Assembly (NCBI GenBank): GCA_018857735.1
Contig: JABMCL010003107.1
Span: forward strand, 327,001-391,000
From: Alviniconcha marisindica
Lineage: Eukaryota; Mollusca; Gastropoda; Provannidae
Direction: 5' to 3'
Length of the DNA stretch: 64,000 nucleotides
This document shows positions 22,801 to 35,531 of this stretch, in pieces (the first letter of the stretch is position 1; each line of letters starts with the position of its first letter). The translations under genes and the position numbers were made by a program. The notes beneath the pieces are model-generated. The model had not been told where the DNA came from. It worked only from the letters and a program-made list of their open reading frames with translations, and searched no databases.

Positions 22801-25800
22801 AATACAGTAGGCCGGCATGGTTAGAGCTTTTTGTCGACCACACGCATACACATTCAATGAACAATCTAAGATGGCAACCGCACTGACTCCCCAGACTGAC
22901 GTCACTTCCGAGAAGTTGCAAGTTGAATACAGTATTAGTAGCACTTCGATGTTTTTCAAACCTGAGAAAGTATTTTGTGTTTTTCTCTCCGTCTTCAATC
23001 CATTTAGCTCTGGATCGGACTTCCTTCCGCTCCTTGTGCTTGTTTTATCTCTTGGAGCTCAAGATCTCGTTTTAGTTGAAGTGTTTTTCTTTGCAGTTGT
23101 CCATTCTGGGAGAGGAGGGGGGGGGGGGGTGTATCCCATAAGAGCGCGTTTCACACCTTTTTTAAAAGCGGAAGTCTGAAAACTGAAGCTAGAAACAGCG
23201 CAGTTTTGTGTTCGATAAGCGCGCATCTTTGGAATTTAAGAAAATTCTAGAATGTCAGAAAGAGCGCGTTGTGAAATGTGACGTGAAAGTTTATCGTAAG
23301 TTTGTAGAAAGACCAATTATTACTATAACAGACGGGTGTTTGAAACTCACATGAATATCTAGTAAATTTCTGGTGACAACGATCTCACATATACAAACAA
23401 ACGAGTCTTTAAAAACATGAACTCATGCCGATGACAACGATCTCACCAATGCGCTCTTATTAGCTCAAAAAAACACCCACATTCACCTGCGCTCTTTTTG
23501 GCATGAACACGCGCTCTTATTAGCATGCGAAATGCGCTGTTATAGACGCGCGCTTATTAGCGATGCGCTCTTTTCGATGTCTCCGTTCTGGGGTTCTGTT
23601 GCCAGTTTGTGCTCAGATTCGTTTAGTTCTTGCACTAGTTTCTGCTTTCGATATCCCTATTTTTGGACCGTTTGTGTGTATATTATGTGTAGAAGAACTT
23701 GAATTTTGCTTTTAGCATTTCCCATGTTATTTCCGGATTGTCATTTTGATACTCACTGAGGTGTGCATCGATAGAATTGTTTGCTTCCGCCACAAAATCT
23801 GCTTCTGACAGCAACGAAGAATTAAACTTCCTGTATCCTGGGCCTCTCTTGAAGCGCTGTTCATGTTAATTTTAACTTTGACAAATTGTGGTCGGAATGT
23901 GAAAAACCTTCTATGCTGGTATTCGTGATTTTAGTGAGAGATGTTGTGTCGCAAAAAAAATGTAATCTATTCTTCTTACAGTGAATGGTGTTGGTTTAGA
24001 CCATGTGTACTCTTTTTTGTTTGAATGATTTGTTCTCCAGACGTCGTGGATGTCTGCGTTACTATGTGATCCACATAGTATGGTTATTTAGTTGCCTCTG
24101 TTTTTAAAGCTACGAGACGATGGTTTTGTTTTAACTGTAAATAGATGTACATATAAACAATGGATTTTTAACAGTAGCAAGAGCGTCGTTGCCGCCCAGC
24201 AGAACATCTCACACATGTTGAAGCTGGAATGTCGACCGACTGGCTGGGAGCAAAATGTCATCCCCAAACAGCAATTAAAGGTATGCCTTTAATGGAAGTT
24301 GTATGGTTGGAAAATCAACGATGTATAATGATACCTTTATGCTATCCTTGTTGCAGGTTCTCTTACAGTTGTGCGGGGAAGGTGGTCCTCCTTTAACCTG
24401 TATTAAAATGCAAACCTAATGACCACGGATCTTTTACAAGTAGCAGGCACCTTGATGACGTCCGGACATGTGACACGTACTGAAGTTGAAGCGCCCCCCC
24501 CCCCCCCTCCCCCCCCGCCCCCTTTCTTCTCCCCACTGATCGTTAATTTTAAGAGTTTTTTTTTTACAGTATGTACCTAACGTGTCAGCCTAACATCTGA
24601 GGACATTAAGCCCCACATTATTATCATCATATTGAACAAAAGTCCACAGGGGTGCATAACGGTTGTTGGTGGTGGGGCTGCCGCTGGGGGGGGGGGGGGG
24701 GGGGGGGGGGAGGGGGCGGCACAGAGGGTGAGGTGTTTGGAATTGGAGGTGTTAATTAGTTGTTCCCAAGACATTTAGTCCCAAAACTAAAGCGTTTTAT
24801 CCATCTGTACACGGTACGCAGTTGAAACAGAACTTACCATATACTCTGGTCAAATGGATTGGATTCTGATAGCACTATCCCTATATTTTAATCGAGTGAA
24901 ACTGTAAAATCGAATTTGCCCTGGCTCTGGGTCCTTTTCTGGGCACATCCTCTGCCAACATGACGCCAGAACGTTGGATTGACGTTACACTTTGATCCAA
25001 CCTTAGATACATCAGCTTTATTCACAACTTTTCTAGCCGCTCTTTCGAGGTTGCCATAACTGTTAGAAAAATGAGACAACGTGCCCAACTTTCGGTTTGA
25101 AACAAATGACAAAGGTTTGCAGAATAGATTTATATAATAATAATTACAATAATAATAATAATAAATGGGAATTTGTAGAGCGCTTTCAGAGACTCAAAGC
25201 GCTTTACAACCGAATCAAAGAAAAACATGCAACGTGTAAATACACACAAATCAATCGCATAAAAAGACATTAATAAACTTTCTATATGTCCATATCCCAT
25301 CTGTCCGAGAAGAACCATCAAACAAGAGGCTATACTGGTTTGAAAAGGTAAGTTTTAAAGACTAGTTTTGAAGGCAGGGAGAGCAGAGCTGTGCAGATCG
25401 TGTCAGGGTTTGGATGGTGAGCAATAAGGTTAAGGTGAATGACGAAGAGGTCGTGGGCAGTCGGTCACGCACTAGCGTATCGGGCACCTGGCACCTAGAG
25501 ATCAGCAGTAGTTTGATCTCATTTCAGCCCAAGGTGAAGAATCCGGGAGTTATTCTTGATTCACGTCATACCATGCGTTATCATATCAGTTTCGTCTGTC
25601 ACTAATTAGGCTCCGTAGGATTGGTTCTGTCCGTCATTACCATAGAGGCAGCTGCTCAGCTCACGCATTCTTTCTAGGACTTGCGATTCCCTCTTGGCTG
25701 GCATTACCTCCGAACAGACAGCCAGAAATTGCAAAATGAGATCATTCAGCTGTTTCACAAAAGGCAAATTTTGGTGTCTAAGATGGCATCCAGTGATACG

Positions 25801-28672
25801 CACACACTGAGGCAAAATCAGCATCAAATTGTTTTCTCGAACTGCCGTTACTACTATCCTGGCTAGTTTTGCCGTTCTGGACACCCCTAACGCGACTCCA
25901 AGTTGTGCCTACCTTTACCAACACTTCTCATTAGTCCCTCGCTGATTTGCTGGGCTCCGCCAACAAACTTTCTCTCCTGAAACAAACACATGCATTTGGG
26001 ATCAAACAAGCCTTGTTTTACAGATTTACTTTCGTACACACGTGGACGATAAACATTTAATGAGTAAAATATAAAGTAGGAACTAATATATGCTTACGGC
26101 TGCATGGCGCGCTACAAAACTAAAAGCGCCAAAGTTTTGAAATGTCGGTCACCAAAGTTAAGTTTAAAACCACCAAAACGACACATTTTTAAAAAGGTGG
26201 CACCAGTTGCTTATGTCATCAATTTCAGGTAGTTTGGATCATCACGAGATCGCAAGCAGAGGTATCAAAATTAATCCTGTTTTCAGTTACCTGTCCTCCA
26301 TTTTTGGTGGCGTTCATCTTCACAAGACCACCAGTAAGAGGTATGACAACAGTGTTTACCAGTCCTCCATTACTGGTGACGCTAATCTTCACAAGACCAC
26401 CAGCAAGAGGTACGACGACAATGTTCACCTGTCCTCCACTGTTTGTGGCGTTAAACTTCACAAGACCACCAGCAAGAGGTATGACGACAATGTTTACCTG
26501 TCCACCATTACTGGTGACGCTAATCTTCACAAGACCACCAGCAAGAGGTATGACGATAATGCTTACCTGTCCTCCATTGTTGGTGGCGTTATCGGTTATT
26601 CTTCACTAGACAGCCAGAAAGAGGTATAATGATAATAATAATAACGGTTATTTGTATAGCGCCGTATCTCACCCACAAGGTTGAACACACCGCATTTTAC
26701 AAGATCAACAAAAATGTATACATTAAAACCTCAAAAATAATAATTATATAGTCATTGTATTCCTCGCGCACACACACACACACACACACACGCACGCAAG
26801 CACGCATGCGCGCGCGGCAATGTTTACCTGTTCACCGGCATTTGCTGGTGGGGTTGATCCTGAACGTGCCGCAAACAAGAGGTATATGACAATACTATTT
26901 ACCTGTCCGCCATTGCTGGTGGTGTTGATCCTGAACGGGCCGCAAACAAGAATATGACAATACTATTTACCTGTCCGCCATTGCTTGTGGCGTTGATCAT
27001 GAACGTGTCGCAAACAAGAGGTATATGACAATACTATTTACCTGTCCGCCATCGCTGGTGGCGTTGAGCCTGAACGTGCCGCAAACAAGAGGTATATGAC
27101 AGTACTATTTACCTGTTCACCATCGCTGGTGGCGTTGATCCTGAACGTGCCCCAAACAAGAGTATGACAATACTATTTACCTGTCCACCATCGCTGGTGG
27201 TGTTGATCCTGAACGTGCCGCAACAAGAAGTATATAACAATACTATTTACCTGTCCACCATCGCTGGTGGGGCCGATCCTGAATGTTCCGCAAACAAGAG
27301 TATGTCAATACTATTTACCTGTCCGCCATTGCTGGTGGGGTTGATCCTGAACGTGCCGCAAACAAGAGGTATATGATAATGCTATTTACCTGTCCGCCAT
27401 CTCTGGTGGCGCTGATCCTGAACGTGCCGCAAACAAGAGTATGACAATACTATTTACCTGTCCACCATCGCTGGTGGTGTTGATCCTGAACGTGCCCCAA
27501 ACAAGAGTATGACAATACTATTTACCTGTCCAACATCGCTGGTGGCGTTGATCCTGAACGTCCCGCAAACAAGAGTATGACAATACTATTTACCTGTCCA
27601 CCATCGCTGGTGGCGTTGATCCTGAACGTGCCCCAAACAAGAGTATGACAATACTATTTACCTGTCCACGATCGCTGGTGGCGTTGATCCTGAACTGCCC
27701 CAAACAAGAGTATGACAATACTATTTACCTGTCCACCATCGCTGGTGGCGTTGATCCTGAACGTGCCGCAAACAAGAGTATGACAATATTATTTACCTGT
27801 CCGCCATCGCTGGTGGTGTTGATCCTGAACGGGCCGCAAACGAGAGTATGACAATACTATTTACCTGTCCGCCATCGCTTGTGGCGTTGATCCTGAACGT
27901 GTCGCAAACAAGAGGTATATGATAATACTATTTACCTGTCCGCCATCGCTGGTGGTGTTGATCCTGAACGGGCCGCAAACAAGAGGTATACGATAATACT
28001 ATTTACCTGTACGCCATCGCTTGTGGCGTTGATCCTGAACGTGCCGCAAACAAGAGGTATATGATAATACTATTTACCTGTCCGCCATTGCTGGTGGTGT
28101 TGATCCTGAACGGGCCGCCAGCAAGAGTATGACAATACTATTTACCTGTCCGCCATTGCTGGTCGTGTTGATCCTGAACGTGTCGCAAACAAGATGTATA
28201 TGATAATACTATTTACCTGTCCGCCATTGCTGGTGGCGTTGAGCCTGAACGTGTCGCAAACAAGAGGTATGTGCTAATACTATTTACCTGTCCGCCATTG
28301 CTGGTGGCGTTGATCCTGAGCGGGCCGCCAGCCGAGGCCAGGTACCAGAGGAACCACAGCAACGACACCTCATACGGTTCTGATGTCACATTCACTTTGA
28401 CAAACGATACTGCATTCCGCATAGCTGCCCTGAAAGACACTTCGTTTATTATTATCCACCACTTCCGTTTTTGTTTGCTTGTTTCAATGTAAGGCAGTGT
28501 GCGTCTCAGTGTCACCTAAATGTCTCGAGATCAGAAGGTACCACTTTGAATGCTGACCACAACATTCTGTGAGTATGTAATGATGAACAGCAACAAGCAG
28601 CCTGTTAAGCCACAAACTCCAAATCACACACTAGTAAAAAATATTTAAAAAAGAAGAAAGAAAACGCCTGTG

Positions 28673-28731
<59 letters not shown>

Positions 28732-31700
28732 CTGACCGTGTCCAAAGATGCTGGTCAAAGAACTGCTGCACAGTCATTCTGTCCCAGACAGCAGCCCGTG
28801 GAGCTTTCCAGGGGGCTTCAATGGGAACCTGGATCAAAACCACGGACTAGATTCGTTGTAACGGTTTCTTTCTTTCTTTGTTCATTGTGAAGTTTGAAAA
28901 TCAATGGATTGATTCTGACCAGTTGTTTCTGAATCATTTCTCTGCTTTTCATCTTTAAAAAAGAAAGAAAAAAGGTGGGGGTTGGGGTGGGGGGTGGGGG
29001 GGGGGGGGGGGGGGGGAATAGAAAAGAAAAGTAGAAGCTGAAATGAGACAGTGTTTGAGTGTGACAAAGCGAGCAGACCCTCAGAGACGTCACATATGAA
29101 GAACTGAAACGAGGCATCCAAATATGATCTGCAAAGGAAAAGTCTAAAGTTTAGGGCATTTTGTTTAGATGATTTCCGTTAAAGCTCGCTGAGAACAAAG
29201 ATATAGGTGAAATTATGATTTGAGCGACATAAATACACACACAAAAAGAGGGGATTCTACCGCATTGAACCTGTCGCCAAGACGAACACAAAAACGTGCA
29301 TAAATGCGTACTACGTTACAACAGGGAGTGCGTTCGCGGCAAAATGGTCAGTTCCGAGTTCAGAAAACGAAGAGAGGGCCTGAAATACCTGTATACGGCC
29401 GTATCACTTCGAACACATTAGGCAGAATTTTGCAGAAAGACGACCAGAACAAGCCGAGATACCAGAACTGACAACAGGCCTACGTCCTTTCGTCGCAGTG
29501 TCTTGTTCTTCGCTTTTAAGCTGATCGTTGTTGCTGTTTTGTTTTTCTTCTGTCGCTTCATCAAACGCTAGATCCAAGTGAGAACTTTGATGAAATGAAT
29601 GTTATTTGTCAGTGTACCACGATAAAATTATCACATGTGATTCAATGGCGATTCGTTAGTATTAATACTAACAGTAACACTCGCAACAGTAGGTAACACG
29701 AATTTGCTTCCCGTGAGTCGTAGTAATTATTATGTGTGTAGGTGTTGTAGTGAAGGCCCTTTCTTACTTATTGTGAAGCCTCCTTCGCAGCTATCTCTTT
29801 TGCATTCACTGTTTGTTTTGTTTCAGGTGTCAGTGCAGAAAATACTTGTCACGAACACAGTCATTGAACGAAGGTGTTCTGGAGCAGAACAGAATGCAGA
29901 CCTCCCCCCCCCCCAAAAAAACAAAAAAAAACAAACAACAACAACAACAAAAACAAAAAACAACAACAGCAACAAGCAAAAAAACAAAACCAAGAACAAC
30001 AACACCCACAACGACCCCAAAATGTGTCTTCTTAAAAAAATCACACACACACACACAACTATCTCAACACGGCAGTGGTTGAAGGAAGGATGTCGTAAAC
30101 CAGTGCTTGGAGTTTGCACACAATGTACACTGACGCCATGGCTGCAACCAGGCCGCGGTAATCACGCCGAAATTCCTCATATGTTGGAACCAAAATCAAG
30201 GCACGTTGTGAACATGGTAACATACATCATTTACATCAATGAGAAACAACAGAACAACAAGCCATAGAAAAATAACTATTTACAAGCTGAGGACATTAAA
30301 CAAAAAGAACGAACGATGAACACAGGCCGCAACAGCAAACAACCAACCTGCCAAACTCCAAGCACTGGTTTACGACATCCTTCCTTCAACCACTGCAGTA
30401 ACTGGGTCCAGAAAACTCAGCTAACGAGCAGTTTTTTGTTGGTGCTCAAACAGTAGTAAGTTTGTTACAAACAACTCAGATTATATCAGACGTTTGTTTT
30501 ATAACTGACCATGTTGTTTACGTGCGTGCTTGGGCGCTAGGTTGCTTCCACAGTCTTATCAGTACCCGAACCTTTCGTAGGGCGCTGACCGCGTCGGTGG
30601 ACAGCTGCGCGGAGATAAAGTGTACCCCTTCAGTGGCGTAACTAAATCTGGCAGAGTTTGGAGGAAGGTGCCGGAAAGCGATGCTCGGAGTGTGCCAACC
30701 TGCCTCTGCAGGGACGCTGCTGGCCCAGCGCACAAGTTTCAACACTTTAGATAATTGGGGCCATAAAACTCCCGTCCAATCAAAAAAGAGAAAGGACAGG
30801 AAAGAAAGGTTAAATGGTCATTGCCCGAAACACACACAATACACTCGGTTAGAATAATAATAATGTAAAGTGCAGTGTGCGATAGCCAGAAGAAGGGTGT
30901 GGAGGATAAAGGATCAACAATGAGAGGGAGGGTTAATAGCTGGTATGCCAGAAATGCGATGATCTGCGTGTCTTCTATCGTGACAAGCATTCGCATATAG
31001 ATGATAAACCCAAACCAACCTGCCTACAGACACAACACACAACCGTCACTTGCCTAGAGGGTTTATGTTGCAAAGCTTGTAGGTAGCCAGCAGCTAAGTT
31101 AGGAATCAGGCATTTTATGCTTTTCGACTTACCCGAGTGGGAAAAGGGGAAAACATATCTGACTTAGTTGAAATTTGACTTATCCGTTGTAAAATTAGTC
31201 ATACAAAGAACAGTTTTGGTCGGGACGTTAGAACAAAGGTTCGACACGCGAAGTCTGACTTAAGCTATTATACTTTTCACCTTAATCCAAGGGACTAGAC
31301 TGGTCCTTTATAGCTTAGTTAATATATATTTCAAGCATTAAGCAGATTTCTGAAATCTCTTTTTTGTTGTTGTTTTCAGGAAATATCCATACACAACTTA
31401 TCGACAGTTTGTTCGCTGGAGTTGGGAGTTCCTGGGAAAAGGTGTGAGGGGGCCACTGCCATCCTAGATCCTGTGTTGTGAAAACAATAAGAGACACTTA
31501 TTCTGCTGGCGGTGGTGTAGGATCCAAGCTGCCACTTCTGGGCTAACTTGCACTACCACGTCTGGGCTAGTAAATCTGTTCACTTATTGCTACACATTTT
31601 TAAGCTAATCACGTGATACTTCCCCACAGCTTCAAATTCATTGAATACTGTAAAAATACTTGAGAAGCCAATCACAATACAATGCACATACATTTTTCTT

Positions 31701-32537
31701 TTGCCCATAGCTTTGAAATTTATTCAAGTTAATACTGTAAAAGTATAATCAGTTAAAATGCAAGTAAACCAAGGTTGTCCTTGGTTATCATTCAATACTG
31801 CTGACTTAAAACCTCATGTCAGAGAAGAAAAAAGAAAAATGCACAGTTCAGCTAAACAGTGAGAATTCATTGGATGGCGTCATCTATGTTGGGAACATTG
31901 ACACCAGTTGACAGGTGGTCAGGAGCATGTTGGACAAAGGCTTCCCAGTTCCTCAGCAGGTGGTCCAGAAAGCGTCTCTGTGTAACCTAGTGCAAACATA
32001 ATGCGAACCTTTTGAATGAAAGGTGAATGAAACGGCTGCATTAGGATTTGTCTGTCAACACGCATGTGTGCCTGTGACAGTGTAAGATGTTATGATTGTG
32101 ATTATGTGTTTTTGTGATTTTTCGCTGTATGTGACCTCTCATAATATTAAACTAAACTCCGTAATACCATACATACATTAAACCATGCTCAGCTTAATCT
32201 CAAATGTCTTGCTGAGAAAGTAGTTTTCACGACTGACTTTTCAAGTCAACTTCTGTGCTTGGTAACTCTTAAACCTTTGCATGTAGTACAACATTTAAGG
32301 TTTACATCTTTAACTGCCACTCAGTGTGAGTGGGAGGGAGGGCCCAGAAATTTCCAGAGAAAATTAGCCTGAAAGCCCCAAAAGCGCATCACAACTGTAA
32401 AAATAAAGATAACTAAAAACATGACACCAGTTAGACACATTTTGAACATCTCAGAGAGAGTGTACAAAATATGACATTGAGACGCATGGAAAAACAAAAC
32501 AAAACTGAAATTTGAATTCCCTGAATCAGGCTGGACA

Positions 32538-32611
<74 letters not shown>

Positions 32612-35455
32612 CTCTAAAATGACAGGTAAGGGTATACGTACTCTCTAAAAAGACTGATGTGGAGGTACAGATGCTAAGGCGGTGTACATGAAAAACATAA
32701 AAAACAGTCTTCATTTACTTACCAATGACTGTTATCACAACTTGACACAAGACAAACCAGTTACCACGTTCGATAACCAAAAAAAAAAAAAAAAAAAAGG
32801 TGACACAAAAGGACACTGGGCTATGCCATTGTTCTATTACTGTGTAAGTATTAGAAGTATCTTATTTATGCTATCGTACACAATGTCAAGATTACCTCCC
32901 TCTCTCTCTTACACTAGTTACAGCTATCAGGGAATTGAAGCTAAAGGCATACTGTGCTGACAGCAGTATCAGAATTTTGTCAGTGTAAACTGTGAGAACT
33001 ACTGAAATGATAAGTACAAATAATACATCATCATAACTTACCAACTTAGGCAAACTGCGTTAACTGGCAACCATGCCTGGGCTTTTTATTGGTCAGCCAG
33101 GAACTGTGTGTTTGGTGGAAGGCAGGTTCGCTTCACCGTTTTCATTATTATTCATCTTCTGCTGTTAGCATGTCTGTCTCTTCAGACTGGTGTGCAGTCC
33201 CAGGATGTTTGGCACCTCGTAAATCGCAACAAAGCAAGCCAGAATGTTTATTGCTTAATACTATTAGTATTGCTAACATTTTCCCCATTCTCATTGAAAG
33301 GTAAATTGATCATATGGACATAACAAAAAAGAGACTGTAGCAATACCACTGTACCACTGTATTACTTTCAACTTCCAAGTGCTTTCATACCACATGTTGT
33401 TTATATTTCTCATTATTGCAGTGCGGTATGACACATAAATGAATATGCAGAGTTATAATATGCCTTGCAACTGCTGGATTGGAATAGCTGAAAGTAAAAC
33501 ATCACCTAACCCTGCTCAACATGCATTGCCATTGATCAGTAATGTCTAAACATGGGGATAGTTCAAAATTGTTCTATGCATAGCATGACGTATCATTGTA
33601 TGAATCAGGAAGAATAGCATTGCAATAGCTAAAAGTGAAACACTGGGACAGCTAAAGTAAAACAAATTACATTATGCTGGTGCAGCACTTAGGCAGCTGG
33701 TCTCATGTTGTGTTCGATTTGCCTGTACTCAGTGTACTGCCCCCACGATTTTACTAGGCAAAACTTCACCGAGAAACAAATTAAAAAGCCGCGAACAAAC
33801 TTTCAAGAGATTCCTCGTTGCCACAGGTTTTGTTGTTGTTGTGCTCTCTCTCTCTTGGTCTCAACAGCAACTGGATCAGTGATGGCGGTGACAGTAGTGA
33901 TGACGGTGTTGGTCACAGTTCCACTCTCTGCTAGCTGTTTTGGTATTTTGTGAACAGATGGGACTGCTGTTGGCTCCGGTAGAACTTTAGAAGCAAACCC
34001 CATTTTGTATTCTATAAAATCCGCGAATTCGCACTCGACGAAATGGTCACTACACAAAAGTGGGTACGTGCTGGGCGAAGTCAGCACCGGCGTTTGAACT
34101 GCATGAACTTAATCCATTTCCTTCGCACTGCCCGTCAATTTCGCGGGTAAGAGTGCAGTAGTGGTGTTTTTCGCTCAGTGTGAATTGTTGCAATTCGCGG
34201 CAACGCATAAGTAACTGTTTCGCGTCGATCACATGTTTTAAAAACACTGCAGAATCCCGGACAGCAAACTGAACGGTGTCCCTTTACTGACGTCAGACAG
34301 GAACAAGTCACGTGACTTCGAGATTGTAGTCTCGGTTAGCCTACATGTAATAAAATCGGTAAAAATAAAAATATTAAAAAAAAGAAGCTATTCACACCTT
34401 CATTTAATTCACCCCCCCCCCCCGCCCAACTTGTTAACCAAAGCCATGGTCATTTTGCATATTTAAAAACTTTGGACTTTTCCTTTAAACAAAATATAAA
34501 CACATCAGCGTTGAAGGTTTTGACAGAGAAATGGAATTTGGCACAGAATGCTTCAGTGTACATGCAAAGCATATATAATATTATACTAAAATGCGATTGC
34601 CTTGAAAAATGTTTTACTGTCTTGAAAACTCCGATTTTGACAACGGTTAACCAAAAATGAGACCTATAATTATAAACGTAGATGTAGTTGCTTTCAGTAT
34701 ACACATTGCTAGTTCTTTTAGTGCCATATAATGATGCTAAGTCAGCATTGCGGACCATGGTCGGGGACAAGCCCGTGCCGGCCGTTCAGTCAGTGTATGG
34801 CGGCTTAAAGTTCCGTCAAAAGCACATGGTTACAATTATGTCGAAATAATTGGCTCCAATTACTAATTATCTCCACATAATTAGTAGTGAATACTACATA
34901 ATTACTCTTTTGACACTTTATTCCACTTTATTTTGCTATGTAAACTTATATACTTGTTCTTTGTAGATTAGTATGCTTGTATGAGATTGTAATTTGGGTT
35001 GCTTTTGTTGATTTAATTGCTGTTTTTTAGCTTTACGATCAACTCTATCGATTTCATCTGAAATAACGGACCGTAGTGCAACTGAAGTAACCAGCTGCAA
35101 GAGTGCGTGTTTGTTGTCAGTTTTACGAACATAACAAGTAACAAGCGACCAGTATGTCGCAAAAGACTGTAATTTGTAAAGTTTGTCACTGGATGAACCT
35201 TCTCAAATTACTCTTCTTTTTGAAGGGGCAGGTGTTTAGGTAGCGATCTGTGACACCTGTGCGACTTCGGCTACGTTACGATTGAGGCACGGGCACAAGC
35301 ATAGGTACACAGTCTGGTTGCGCCACTACCACCACCACCACGACCCATGTACTAACCATCTCAATTGTAGGCTTTTCTTCCTCGTCGTTAACTGCAAATC
35401 GGGATTAGGGTAAAATTTGTATCCCTACAGACGACCGTCGGTGTAGTAGTTCTGC

Positions 35456-35531
<76 letters not shown>

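Noticed and set aside
25606..25884. 92-codon minus-strand frame next to MAO exon 7
   Set aside because: It looks protein-like but is mostly the antisense of a decayed L2 LINE; it is not an extension of exon 7, whose donor at 25912 is clear.
29704..30267. 187-codon plus-strand open frame
   Set aside because: It runs through a low-complexity C/A region and a MITE end.
33089..33304. Plus-strand frame with WCAVPGC, a possible THAP-type start
   Set aside because: Only one zinc-ligand pair is suggestive; the following residues do not fit the AVRRKW block and no second half was found.
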